Shown: positions 1 to 6,543, numbered from the stretch's first letter. The stretch: DNA of 19,220 nucleotides from Oscillospiraceae bacterium (GCA_003531585.1 DQFX01000051.1:1-19220); one strand, 5' to 3'. Numbers and translations are program-made. The notes: generated by a model from the sequence alone, not told the origin.

Positions 1-68
1 GGATAATGGGAGTCGAACCCACCACCTCAGCTTGGGAAGCTAATGTTTTACCGATAAACTATATCCGC
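1..68 (-). tRNA. tRNA-Gly (anticodon CCC), 3' end cut by window edge
   Basis: Read on the minus strand, the sequence folds as a cloverleaf. The 5' acceptor strand is GCGGATA, and the 3' partner is visible as TATCC before the window stops. The anticodon stem TTAGC/GCTGA closes a seven-base loop TTCCCAA, so the anticodon is CCC, reading glycine GGG codons. The T-arm contains GGGTTCGACTCCC. Two acceptor bases, the discriminator and any encoded CCA lie outside the window. A consensus promoter lies directly upstream. Confidence 0.93.
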
Positions 69-81
69 ATCTCACGAATAT

Positions 82-110
82 ATTATATCATCTTTGGTCA
101 GATTTGTCAA
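82..110 (-). promoter_or_regulatory. Sigma-A promoter of tRNA-Gly
   Basis: On the minus strand a perfect -35 box TTGACA (105-110) and a perfect -10 box TATAAT (82-87) are 17 bases apart. The predicted start, near 75, is about seven bases before the mature tRNA 5' end. Confidence 0.85.
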
Positions 111-113
111 GAC

Positions 114-132
114 CCCGGAACGACGCTCCGGG
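114..132 (-). terminator. Weak terminator-like hairpin after the AGCS symporter
   Basis: CCCGGA (114-119) and TCCGGG (127-132) can form a six-base-pair GC-rich stem with a seven-base loop, 32 bases past the symporter stop. No clear U-run follows on the minus strand, so termination strength is uncertain. The hairpin ends just upstream of the tRNA -35 box. Confidence 0.4.
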
Positions 133-163
133 AAATTCCTGCGGAAAACCCCGAACACTGCCG

Positions 164-1837
164 CTAATCCGGGGGCTCCTCCGCTGAAAGCGCTCCGTGA
201 GCGGAGATCATCGCTTCCTCGCGGGAGCCATGGAACCTCCGCGCTGAGAAATTTCGTGTTATCTGAACCACCTTTCCGGAAAGCAGCAGAACTACCGGAA
301 GATTCACCGCCGCCATCACGCCGTTGAACAGGTCGGCAGCGCCCCAGGCCGCAGAAACGTCCAGCATGCCGCCAACTACCGAAACCGCCGTGAATACCAC
401 CAGATAAGGCACCCGAAAGCCTTTCCCGAACAAGTACTCCGCCGCGCCGCTCCCGAAGCAGCTCCAGCCGATGACCGTCGTGAACGCGAACATGACCACC
501 GCCGCGCTGATGAGCTTCCCAGCCATTCCGCCGAAAACAGACGAAAACGCCGCCGTTACAAGCTCCGAGCCGCTCACTTCCTCAATAACCACCCCGGAGA
601 TCTCACCGCACTGCCCTACTCCGGTGATCTTCATGATGTTCGCGCAGGTGATCCCCCCGCTCTTCACGGGCGCGCTGAACGTACCGCCGTCCGCTGTGCG
701 GAACTCACGAAGCTCCCCGCCGCCTGAAACCAAAAGTTCCGCCCCAGGCGTAACCAGCCCCTCCTGCTCCGTAAGCCGGAAGTACTGCGGCTGCGCAGTG
801 ATGTTCTGAAAAACCTCGTCCATCGGAGCCGCCCGGCAGGGACAGCACAGCAGCACCAGTGCCGTCATTGAGCACATTATCAGCGTGTTGAAGGTTATCT
901 CAACTATGCTCCACATGCCAAGAATGCACGGCTCTGTTTCCTCCGATGAGGCATGCGCCGACGGCGACGAACCAAGTCCCGCTTCGTTCGAAAACACCCC
1001 TCGGCGTATCCCCATGCCGGCCGCCTGCTTCACCATGTAACCGCTGACCCCGGCCGCCGCCTGCTCCAGCCCGAATGCTCCGCGGAAAATCTCCCCCATC
1101 ACCTCCGGGAGTCTCCGGAAATTCACCGCAATTATCATCAGCGAGCCGATTATGTACAGCCCCGACATCAGCGGCACCAGCTTCTCTGAGACCTTCGCGG
1201 TGCGCTTCATTCCACCGAATATCACCGCCCCCGCGCACACGGTGAGCGCCAGCCCGGCTATCCATGCGGGCACCCCGAATCCGGATTCCAGCGCCAGAGC
1301 CGCCGAATTCATCTGCACGATGTTCCCCATTCCGAAGGACGCAAGCACGCAGGCTCCCGCGAATACCGCCGCAAGCGGCTTCGCAGCGCGGCTCGTGCGC
1401 TTGCGCTCAGCCAGGCCGTACCTGATGTAGTACATCGCGCCGCCGTGCCATTCCCCGCCGTTTTTCCTGCGGTAATAGCCGCCGAGTACGTTCTCCGCAT
1501 ATCCCGTCATAGTTCCGAGAAGAGCCGTCACCCACATCCAGAACACCGCCCCCGCGCCTCCGGAGGTCAGCGCCGCCGCCACTCCCGCGATGTTCCCCGT
1601 TCCCAGGGTCGCCGCAAGCGACGACGCCATCGCCTGGAACGGCGTGACCCCGCTCCCTGAGCTGTTCCGGCTGCTCTTTGAAAACACCGTGGACCTCAGG
1701 CAGAACAGCCACCGCCTGAATTGCAGCCCGCCGGTCCGCAGTGTGAAATATCCTCCGGAAAACACCAGCGCTGCTAACATCGGCGCTCCCCACAATATGG
1801 AATTTGATTCCTCAACAAGTGAAAAAATGACATTCAT
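164..1837 (-). CDS. AGCS-family amino acid (alanine/glycine):cation symporter
   Basis: A polytopic membrane protein of the alanine or glycine:cation symporter family, which imports small neutral amino acids with Na+. The family core is clear: SLAATLGTGNIAGVAAAL (about residues 73-90) followed by GGAGAVFWMWVTALLG, then MKRTAKVSEKLVP near 210 and GVFSNEAGLGS near 281. At 557 aa it exceeds the usual 450-490. The excess is largely a hydrophilic segment at about residues 340-420 between membrane helices, probably an extracytoplasmic loop. The ATG at 1837 is supported by GGGAGG about six bases upstream. The gene stands alone on the minus strand, divergent from the response regulator at 2045. I could not identify a confident promoter. 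The substrate cannot be settled from sequence. Confidence 0.93.
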   Translation of the reverse strand: MNVIFSLVEESNSILWGAPMLAALVFSGGYFTLRTGGLQFRRWLFCLRSTVFSKSSRNSSGSGVTPFQAMASSLAATLGTGNIAGVAAALTSGGAGAVFWMWVTALLGTMTGYAENVLGGYYRRKNGGEWHGGAMYYIRYGLAERKRTSRAAKPLAAVFAGACVLASFGMGNIVQMNSAALALESGFGVPAWIAGLALTVCAGAVIFGGMKRTAKVSEKLVPLMSGLYIIGSLMIIAVNFRRLPEVMGEIFRGAFGLEQAAAGVSGYMVKQAAGMGIRRGVFSNEAGLGSSPSAHASSEETEPCILGMWSIVEITFNTLIMCSMTALVLLCCPCRAAPMDEVFQNITAQPQYFRLTEQEGLVTPGAELLVSGGGELREFRTADGGTFSAPVKSGGITCANIMKITGVGQCGEISGVVIEEVSGSELVTAAFSSVFGGMAGKLISAAVVMFAFTTVIGWSCFGSGAAEYLFGKGFRVPYLVVFTAVSVVGGMLDVSAAWGAADLFNGVMAAVNLPVVLLLSGKVVQITRNFSARRFHGSREEAMISAHGALSAEEPPD

Positions 1838-1968
1838 TGCAGCCTCCCGAACTCAACGCCTGACAAGCCTGTTACGATGTTATTCCTGGAGGCATATCTT
1901 TATTCGATTTTTATTACCCAACTTTATATTGTTTTGTGCATTATGTTGCTTTTCGGTAATAAAAAATA

Positions 1969-1997
1969 TTCCAATCGGTAAAAAAATGTGATATAAT
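1969..1997 (+). promoter_or_regulatory. Extended -10 promoter of the KdpE-like regulator
   Basis: TATAAT (1992-1997) is preceded by TGA, giving an extended -10. A weak -35, TTCCAA (1969-1974), lies 17 bases upstream. A start near 2004 falls inside the tandem repeat described below. Confidence 0.7.
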
Positions 1998-2000
1998 AGT

Positions 2001-2022
2001 GATGAATAAATGATGAATAAAT
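2001..2022 (+). repeat. Perfect 11-bp tandem direct repeat in the leader of the regulator gene
   Basis: GATGAATAAAT occurs twice head to tail, between the -10 box and the ribosome binding site. OmpR/PhoB-type regulators bind direct repeats with about an 11-bp period, so an autoregulatory site is possible. The position at the transcription start would suit repression. This role is an inference. Confidence 0.6.
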
Positions 2023-2044
2023 GTAAAATTCCGGAGGAGAGTAC

Positions 2045-2749
2045 ATGGAGTTCAGATACAAGGTGCTGGTAATTGACGACGACAGCAGCGTCAGCTTTTA
2101 CATAAAATCTGTTCTGGAAGCCCAGGGGTACGACGTTATCGTTGCCGAAAACGGCAGGGATTCCGAAATATTCGCTAGCTCGCACTGCCCCGACATTATA
2201 CTGCTTGACCTCGGGCTTCCGGATATGGACGGCGTAGCAGTACTGAAGAAAATACGCGAATGGTCGGCTGTGCCGGTGATCGTTGTGTCATCCCGCCAAC
2301 AGGAGCAGGACAAGGTACGCGCCCTCGAAAACGGAGCCGACGATTATGTACAGAAACCATTCAGCACGCAGGAGCTTCTCGCACGGATCAGGGTAGCGCT
2401 CCGGCACTCCCGCAACAGCGGCACGAACCTCTCCATAGCGCGGGATTCCCGGTTTGAGGTCGGCGGGCTGGTAATAGATTACGCGAAGTACCGCGTTTAT
2501 GTCGACGGAAACGATGTTGAACTCACCCAGAATGAATACCGCCTGGTCGCGCTGCTGGGGCAGTACGCCGGAACGGTTCTTACCTACGCTGACCTGATAC
2601 GCCGCATGTGGGGTCCCAATGCGAAGCAGGACAACCAGATACTCCGCGTGAACATGGCGAACATACGCCGCAAGATCGAGAAAGACCCCGCGCACCCGCG
2701 CTACATCTTCACTGAGACCGGCATAGGCTACCGCATGGCGGATAAGTAA
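2045..2749 (+). CDS. kdpE: KdpE-like OmpR/PhoB-family response regulator (orphan)
   Basis: DNA-binding response regulator of 234 aa. The N-terminal receiver domain (about 5-120) has the acidic triad at residues 11-13, phospho-acceptor Asp55 in LLDLGLPDMDG, a Ser at the Thr position near 82 and Lys104. The C-terminal winged-helix domain (about 137-232) has RRMWGPN and the ending ETGIGYR. The stretch REWSAVPVIVVSSR and the WGPN motif are close to KdpE, which controls potassium uptake genes in other bacteria. No kdpD kinase or kdpFABC genes are in the window, so its partner and targets are unknown. GGAGGAG lies five bases before the ATG. A riboswitch-controlled antiporter follows after 211 bases with no strong terminator between, so some readthrough is possible. 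Confidence 0.9.
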   Translation: MEFRYKVLVIDDDSSVSFYIKSVLEAQGYDVIVAENGRDSEIFASSHCPDIILLDLGLPDMDGVAVLKKIREWSAVPVIVVSSRQQEQDKVRALENGADDYVQKPFSTQELLARIRVALRHSRNSGTNLSIARDSRFEVGGLVIDYAKYRVYVDGNDVELTQNEYRLVALLGQYAGTVLTYADLIRRMWGPNAKQDNQILRVNMANIRRKIEKDPAHPRYIFTETGIGYRMADK

Positions 2750-2800
2750 CCGCCGACTTCAAATCCGGCGATAACCGGACTCCGCACGGAACCGGACAAT

Positions 2801-2868
2801 ACGGGGAATGACGTCCTCCCCGCGGGCAATCGCCCCGAACCGCCCTTACGGGCTGATGGCATCTGCAA
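2801..2868 (+). ncRNA. Candidate fluoride riboswitch (crcB motif) aptamer
   Basis: The first hairpin GGGGA/TCCCC (2803-2807 and 2817-2821) carries the loop ATGACGTCC. An extra small hairpin GGGC/GCCC (2824-2835) follows, then GAAC. A second stem GCCC/GGGC (2842-2845 and 2850-2853) leads into CTGATGGCATCTGC. This order matches the fluoride aptamer: an AUG-containing loop, AAC, a GC stem, then GCUGAUG followed by C-rich CUrC. The loop-to-3'-strand pseudoknot GACGTC with GGCATC has one C-A mismatch and one G-U pair, and the inserted hairpin is atypical, so I call it probable. Fluoride riboswitches are known upstream of cation/proton antiporters as well as fluoride exporters, and an antiporter follows here. 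Confidence 0.72.
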
Positions 2869-2931
2869 ATACAGATCAGCCGGGAATATTCCGGCGCGGT
2901 TTTTGTATCTGCGGGCTGTCAGCCCTTTTTG
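2850..2931 (+). terminator. Expression platform of the riboswitch (two possible terminators)
   Basis: The hairpin GCCGGGAATATTCCGGC (2879-2895) is followed after four bases by TTTTTG. A second hairpin, GGGCT/AGCCC (2913-2925), is followed directly by TTTTT. The aptamer strand GGGCTGA (2850-2856) can pair instead with TCAGCCC (2919-2925), which would destroy the aptamer while completing a terminator. It can also pair locally with CAGATCAGCC (2872-2881). These exclusive pairings suit transcriptional control, but I cannot decide which one operates. Confidence 0.55.
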
Positions 2932-2960
2932 TTACGCCGCGCCCCGGCAGGGAGGCTTTT

Positions 2961-4136
2961 ATGTTACTAAGCATTGCACTTATCCTTATCTTCGGGCTGG
3001 CGCTCGGGGAACTCGCGGGGCTTCTGCGGCTGCCGAAGCTCACCGGAATGATCGCTGCCGGGATACTCCTCGGCTCGCTCGGGTGGCTCGACCCGGCGCT
3101 GCTCGGGATCTCCGCCGACCTGCGGAAGATCGCGCTGATCATTATACTGACCCGCGCCGGGCTTAACCTGGAGCTGTCAGATCTGAAAAAATGCGGCAGA
3201 CCCGCACTGCTGCTGAGCTTCGTCCCGGCGGCGTGTGAAATCGTCGGAGTTACGCTGCTCGCGCAGCTTCTGCTGGGGCTTGACATAGCGGAAGCGGCTA
3301 CGATGGGTTCTGTACTCGCGGCGGTGTCCCCTGCCGTTATCGTCCCGAAAATGCTGAAACTCATGGAGGAAAAACGCGGCACCGACAAGCAGATACCGCA
3401 GATGATACTAGCCGGAGCTTCAATGGACGACGTGTTCGTTATCGTGATGTTCTCGGTATTCTCAGGGCTTTGCGCCGGCGGCGAGGTCTCGGCGTTCTCC
3501 ATCGTTAACATTCCGGTGTCGATTCTGCTCGGAGCCGCCATGGGAGCCGTCTGCGGAGTTCTCATGGCGCTGCTGTTCCGGAAGCTCCACATGCGCGACA
3601 GCGTAAAGGTGATACTGGTTATGAGCCTCGCGTTCCTGCTGGTGACACTGGAGGACTTACTGCCGGACTACATCGGGTTCTCCGGACTTGTGGCGGTCAT
3701 GACGGCGGGTATCGCGCTGCGCCAGCGTGAGCCGGAGCGCGCCGTGCGTATCTCCGCAAAATACTCCAAACTGTGGACTGCGGCGGAGCTCATGCTGTTC
3801 GTGCTGGTCGGCGCGGAAGTCGACCTGAATTCCATCGGCGGCATATGGCTTCCGGTACTTGGAGTTATCCTCGGCGCCCTGGCGTTCCGCTGCGCGGGAG
3901 TGTTCCTCTGCCTGCTGAGAACCCGGCTCTGCCTGAAAGAACGGCTGTTCTGCATGCTCGCGTATACTCCGAAGGCAACGGTGCAGGCTGCCATCGGCGG
4001 AGTCCCACTCGCGATGGGGCTTGCATGCGGAAACGTGATACTTTCCGGAGCAGTGCTTGCGATACTCGTAACAGCCACGGCGGGAGCGTTCCTGATAGAC
4101 CTCACCGCACCCCGGCTGCTGAAAAAAGAGGAGTAA
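2961..4136 (+). CDS. CPA-family cation:proton antiporter (probable fluoride-responsive)
   Basis: Integral membrane antiporter of the Na_H_Exchanger fold, about 391 aa, with roughly 11-12 hydrophobic segments. The opening with GELAGLLRLPKLTGMIAAG and GSLGWLDP is typical of the family. The later LTRAGLNLEL and GASMDDVFVIVMFS segments carry the acidic residues expected in the ion path. I chose the ATG at 2961 because GGGAGG lies five bases before it. The longer frame opening at 2808 starts inside the riboswitch aptamer and would add 51 non-membrane residues. The candidate fluoride riboswitch suggests a role in fluoride tolerance, perhaps by correcting pH or cation balance. The exchanged cation cannot be read from sequence. 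Confidence 0.88.
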   Translation: MLLSIALILIFGLALGELAGLLRLPKLTGMIAAGILLGSLGWLDPALLGISADLRKIALIIILTRAGLNLELSDLKKCGRPALLLSFVPAACEIVGVTLLAQLLLGLDIAEAATMGSVLAAVSPAVIVPKMLKLMEEKRGTDKQIPQMILAGASMDDVFVIVMFSVFSGLCAGGEVSAFSIVNIPVSILLGAAMGAVCGVLMALLFRKLHMRDSVKVILVMSLAFLLVTLEDLLPDYIGFSGLVAVMTAGIALRQREPERAVRISAKYSKLWTAAELMLFVLVGAEVDLNSIGGIWLPVLGVILGALAFRCAGVFLCLLRTRLCLKERLFCMLAYTPKATVQAAIGGVPLAMGLACGNVILSGAVLAILVTATAGAFLIDLTAPRLLKKEE

Positions 4137-4193
4137 GATTTCATAAACTAATGCAGGTTACAACAAGCGGAACACTCGCTGCTTTATAGTTTA

Positions 4194-4231
4194 CCTAAAA
4201 AAACGGGCAGACTCGCCTTGTCTGCCCGTTT
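4194..4231. terminator. Bidirectional intrinsic terminator between convergent genes
   Basis: AAACGGGCAGA (4201-4211) pairs perfectly with TCTGCCCGTTT (4221-4231), an 11-bp stem with a nine-base loop. The A-run before it gives a strong U-tail for the minus-strand gene. The plus strand has only a short T-run, so it is stronger for the AI-2E family gene but may serve both. Confidence 0.85.
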
Positions 4232-4260
4232 CCTACAATCAGCCGCCTCAGATGCAGCCT

Positions 4261-5598
4261 TTATTTCTTCTTATCCTTAATATGGAGCTTCTCCTTACAA
4301 AGCTGCACCCGGTTAGTAACCACGTCCTTGAAAGAGTGCTTATTCTCAGGCTCCGGCGCAGGAACCTCCTCCGGCTCGTCGCAGACGTAATCCGGCGTGA
4401 TATACCCAACGTCCCGGGCGTAATCCGAAGTCTTCTGCGGGAGCTGCCGCTTTCTCAGCCTGCCCTCGATGAAATCCTTCAACAGCATGTAAACCACCGC
4501 GCAGACCGGCACTCCCAGGAACATTCCCAGCATGCCGAACAGACCGCCGCCTACGAGTATCGCGATCAGTATCCACACCGCCGGAAGTCCGGTGGAATCT
4601 CCCAGTATCCACGGCGCAATGATGTTCCCGTCTACAGTCTGTAGCACCACAATGAAAATAACGAACCACAGCGCCTGTATCGGCTTGTCGGACAGAAGCA
4701 GCAGAAGCGTACACGGGATAGCGCCGATGAACGGACCTACGAACGGTATCAGATTGAACACGAACATTATCGCCGCGATAAGCAGTGAATACGGCAGGCG
4801 GAGTATAGTGCAGCCGATGAAGCATATCATGGCGACAATAAACGCCTCGATTATTTTCCCCACGATGGAGCCGAGGAACTTCTTGCTCGCCTCGCGGCAT
4901 ACGCCGAGGAACCGCTGTGCGCGCTCCACCTTCAGGAACGCGAATATCAGCTTCTTGGTCTGACCGATGAACATTTCCTTGCGCGCCAGCAGGTAGATCG
5001 AAATAATAAGCCCTATCAGCACGTTCTTCATCGTGTCGATGACCGCCCACACCGTCGACGCTACGTTTCCGGCTATGTTCATCAGCTCGTTGGAATACTC
5101 CTTCCATATTCCCGCTATGAACTTGTTGAAATCGTCCAGCGGGTTCCCCAGGAACTCCACCAGCGTGGGATTATCGTCGAAAATGTTGCTCAGCCATTCC
5201 TTGATGGTGTTGATGTAGGAATCCATGTTGCTGAAGATCACTATCAGGTTCTCGATAAGCTGAGGTATCACCATTATAACTATCAGACCAAGTATCACAA
5301 GAACCAGCAGCATTGTCAGCGTAAGCGCGATACCCCGCGCCTTGCTCCGTTTTTTCTTGTCCGGGGAATCCGACAGCTTTTTTAATGGGCCGGTCTCGAT
5401 TTTTGTCATGAGCGGATTCAGCAGGTAGGCGCAGAATATCCCTATGATTATCGGAGTTGTGACCGCGCCCAGCACCGACAGCTTAGCCATCACCGAATCA
5501 AAATTGAATATCACCATCACCGCGATGGCGCTGACGATCACCGCGCAGGTCGCGTAGACCGCTATCGTCAGGTATTTTCTGTTCCAGTTTATGTTCAT
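4261..5598 (-). CDS. AI-2E family transporter (PerM/UPF0118-like membrane protein)
   Basis: Membrane protein of 445 aa in the AI-2E exporter/PerM family. Paired N-terminal helices (about 10-65) include IIIGIFCAYLLNPLM. A soluble middle region (about 120-200) follows, then a helical C-terminal half with GxIxxPFVGPFIGAIP-like and DGNIIAPWILGDSTGL segments that are family hallmarks. The charged C-terminal tail is cytoplasmic. Members have been linked to autoinducer-2 export, Na+/H+ exchange or permease roles; sequence alone does not choose. The ATG at 5598 has GGGGGAGA upstream. A good promoter and a perfect 16-bp palindrome precede it, and it ends at the strong hairpin near 4201. Confidence 0.9.
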   Translation of the reverse strand: MNINWNRKYLTIAVYATCAVIVSAIAVMVIFNFDSVMAKLSVLGAVTTPIIIGIFCAYLLNPLMTKIETGPLKKLSDSPDKKKRSKARGIALTLTMLLVLVILGLIVIMVIPQLIENLIVIFSNMDSYINTIKEWLSNIFDDNPTLVEFLGNPLDDFNKFIAGIWKEYSNELMNIAGNVASTVWAVIDTMKNVLIGLIISIYLLARKEMFIGQTKKLIFAFLKVERAQRFLGVCREASKKFLGSIVGKIIEAFIVAMICFIGCTILRLPYSLLIAAIMFVFNLIPFVGPFIGAIPCTLLLLLSDKPIQALWFVIFIVVLQTVDGNIIAPWILGDSTGLPAVWILIAILVGGGLFGMLGMFLGVPVCAVVYMLLKDFIEGRLRKRQLPQKTSDYARDVGYITPDYVCDEPEEVPAPEPENKHSFKDVVTNRVQLCKEKLHIKDKKK

Positions 5599-5615
5599 AT
5601 TATCTCCCCCAGGCG

Positions 5616-5631
5616 CACGCCGCGCGGCGTG
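5616..5631. repeat. Perfect 16-bp palindrome in the AI-2E gene leader
   Basis: CACGCCGCGCGGCGTG lies between the promoter -10 and the ribosome binding site of the minus-strand gene. It could be an operator, or an RNA hairpin in the 5' leader. Confidence 0.6.
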
Positions 5632-5642
5632 TATTCTAATTA

Positions 5643-5671
5643 ATTATACTACACGGTACGCAAAAAATCAA
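5643..5671 (-). promoter_or_regulatory. Sigma-A promoter of the AI-2E family gene
   Basis: On the minus strand TTGATT (5666-5671) and a perfect TATAAT (5643-5648) are 17 bases apart, about 45 bases before the start codon. Confidence 0.8.
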
Positions 5672-5723
5672 GTGCGGTCAGCAATAATATTGGCACAACT
5701 TTCCTGAATAATACCGCGCCCCC

Positions 5724-5783
5724 GGAGCAAAATATCAGTGCGGCGAAAAGCCGGATATTTACGGAGCCTAGCTCCATAGGAGG
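5724..5783 (+). promoter_or_regulatory. Structured leader of the Asn/Gln-rich microprotein gene
   Basis: AAATATC (5730-5736) pairs with GATATTT (5754-5760), and inside it CGGC with GCCG caps a GAAAA loop. GGAGC (5763-5767) then pairs with GCTCC (5771-5775) directly before the Shine-Dalgarno AGGAGG (5778-5783). A second GGAGC (5724-5728) could compete for the same GCTCC, and so could the GGAG of the Shine-Dalgarno. This could control translation. It does not match a riboswitch class I recognise. Confidence 0.4.
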
Positions 5784-5790
5784 AAAAACA

Positions 5791-5919
5791 ATGTCCAACC
5801 AGAATAACCAGAACAATCAGAATCAGAACAGAAACCAGCAGAATCAGCAGAATCAGCAGAACCGTCAGAACCAGAACGATCAGGGTCAGAACCGCCAGAA
5901 TCAGAACCAGAACAGATAA
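5791..5919 (+). CDS. Asn/Gln-rich 42-residue microprotein
   Basis: Unrecognised small protein of 42 aa made almost wholly of Asn and Gln, with a few Arg and single Ser, Asp and Gly residues. The coding sequence is a degenerate CAG-AAY repeat. It has no signal peptide or membrane segment and must be low-complexity and unfolded or aggregation-prone. I call it real because AGGAGG sits seven bases before the ATG, the frame closes with TAA, and a strong intrinsic terminator follows after 21 bases, making it a self-contained gene. Asn/Gln-rich small proteins occur among gamma-type spore proteins and spore-coat proteins in Firmicutes, but that link is speculative. I could not find a convincing promoter. 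Confidence 0.72.
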   Translation: MSNQNNQNNQNQNRNQQNQQNQQNRQNQNDQGQNRQNQNQNR

Positions 5920-5940
5920 CGGACTGACTTCAGACTCAAT

Positions 5941-5971
5941 GCTCCGGGCGAATCGTCCGGGGCAGTTTTTT
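5941..5971 (+). terminator. Strong intrinsic terminator of the microprotein gene
   Basis: GCTCCGGGCG (5941-5950) and CGTCCGGGGC (5954-5963) form a ten-pair stem with two G-U pairs and an AAT loop, followed by AG and six T. Confidence 0.88.
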
Positions 5972-5986
5972 GCGCTTTTTCCAGAC

Positions 5987-6015
5987 AAAAGCGGCTCTGT
6001 AAAAAACAAAGCCGC
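5987..6015 (-). terminator. Intrinsic terminator of the DUF378 gene
   Basis: GCGGCTCTG (5991-5999) and CAAAGCCGC (6007-6015) form a nine-pair stem with one G-U. On the minus strand it is followed by TTTTG. It lies 33 bases past the stop codon. Confidence 0.75.
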
Positions 6016-6048
6016 ATTCAATATCTGCGCAGAAGCTGCGTACGGAAT

Positions 6049-6258
6049 TCACGCCTGTTCAGCCGCAGTCGTATCCCGGAACAGCAGCGAAATGCACCAC
6101 GCTGCGGACAGCGCGACCAGTATATAGACGATACGGCTGAGAACGGCGCCCTGCCCGCCGAAGAGCCACGCCACCAGGTCAAAGCTGAAGACCCCGACAA
6201 GACCCCAGTTGAGCCCGCCGATGATCAGCAGAACGAGCGCCAGTTTATCTATCCACAT
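6049..6258 (-). CDS. DUF378 family small membrane protein
   Basis: A 69-aa membrane protein of the DUF378 (YuzA-like) family, whose function is unknown. The hallmark run LVLLIIGGLNWGLVGVFSFDLV forms the first helix (about 6-27). A second helix covers about 38-58 (VLSRIVYILVALSAAWCISLLF), with a short charged tail after it. The frame extends 18 codons further upstream, but the ATG at 6258 has AAGGTGG seven bases before it and begins exactly where family similarity starts. It stands alone and has its own terminator. The promoter is not clear. Confidence 0.85.
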   Translation of the reverse strand: MWIDKLALVLLIIGGLNWGLVGVFSFDLVAWLFGGQGAVLSRIVYILVALSAAWCISLLFRDTTAAEQA

Positions 6259-6345
6259 AGTTTTCCCACCTTTCAAAAATACGCGGAAATTCCCGCTGCT
6301 GTTATTATGCACAAATCAGGGCGGATTATTATGTCGATTTATTTC

Positions 6346-6374
6346 TTTACAACTCAGTTTTTTTATGGTAAAAT
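6346..6374 (+). promoter_or_regulatory. Promoter of the LytTR regulator/hybrid kinase operon
   Basis: TTTACA (6346-6351) and TAAAAT (6369-6374) are 17 bases apart, with TGG giving an extended -10. A start near 6381 would place the whole MITE-like repeat in the 5' leader. Confidence 0.7.
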
Positions 6375-6384
6375 ATTTATATAC

Positions 6385-6543
6385 GGGAACCTCTAAAAAC
6401 CGGTTTGAAAAGGGAAAATGGGTAGAGTGCGCCGAATGCGATGAAAGCCGACGAAGTAAGGCTGTATGCCTTACGAGGAGGTTTGAAGAAGCAGTCGGTG
6501 TGCTATACACATTTTCACTCAAACAAGGTTTTTAGAGGTGACC
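6385..6543 (+). repeat. MITE-like palindromic repeat, copy 1
   Basis: An element of about 159 bp with terminal inverted repeats. The left end ACCTCTAAAAACC (6389-6401) matches the reverse complement of the right end (6527-6539), and imperfect pairing continues inward for about 25 more bases on each arm. The centre holds a perfect hairpin GTAAGGC-TGTAT-GCCTTAC (6456-6474). A second copy lies inverted at 19113-19220, with only five mismatches over about 107 aligned bases. No transposase is encoded, so it would be mobilised in trans. It lies between the operon promoter and the response regulator start. No clear target-site duplication is visible. Confidence 0.85.

Noticed and set aside
2010..2110. 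Small leader ORF overlapping the KdpE-like start
   Set aside because: Its ATG has no ribosome binding site, and the frame simply runs into the regulator gene out of frame.
2808..2960. N-terminal extension of the antiporter by 51 residues
   Set aside because: The start lies in the riboswitch aptamer loop, has no Shine-Dalgarno and adds non-membrane sequence. The ATG at 2961 has GGGAGG.
5724..5790. A known riboswitch (cyclic di-GMP or guanidine type) before the microprotein gene
   Set aside because: I compared the hairpins with the conserved cores of these classes and found no match, so only a structured leader is claimed.
5668..6021. Minus-strand frame of 117 codons rich in Leu, Val and Ile, resembling a membrane protein
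   Set aside because: It is the antisense of the CAG-AAY repeat of the Asn/Gln-rich gene, which forces Leu/Val/Ile codons. It also crosses two terminators.
6311..6357. LytTR-like sites ACAAATCAGG and ACAACTCAG near the regulator operon promoter
   Set aside because: They are 38 bp apart rather than 21 and each differs from the shared 12-mer, so autoregulation is not supported.
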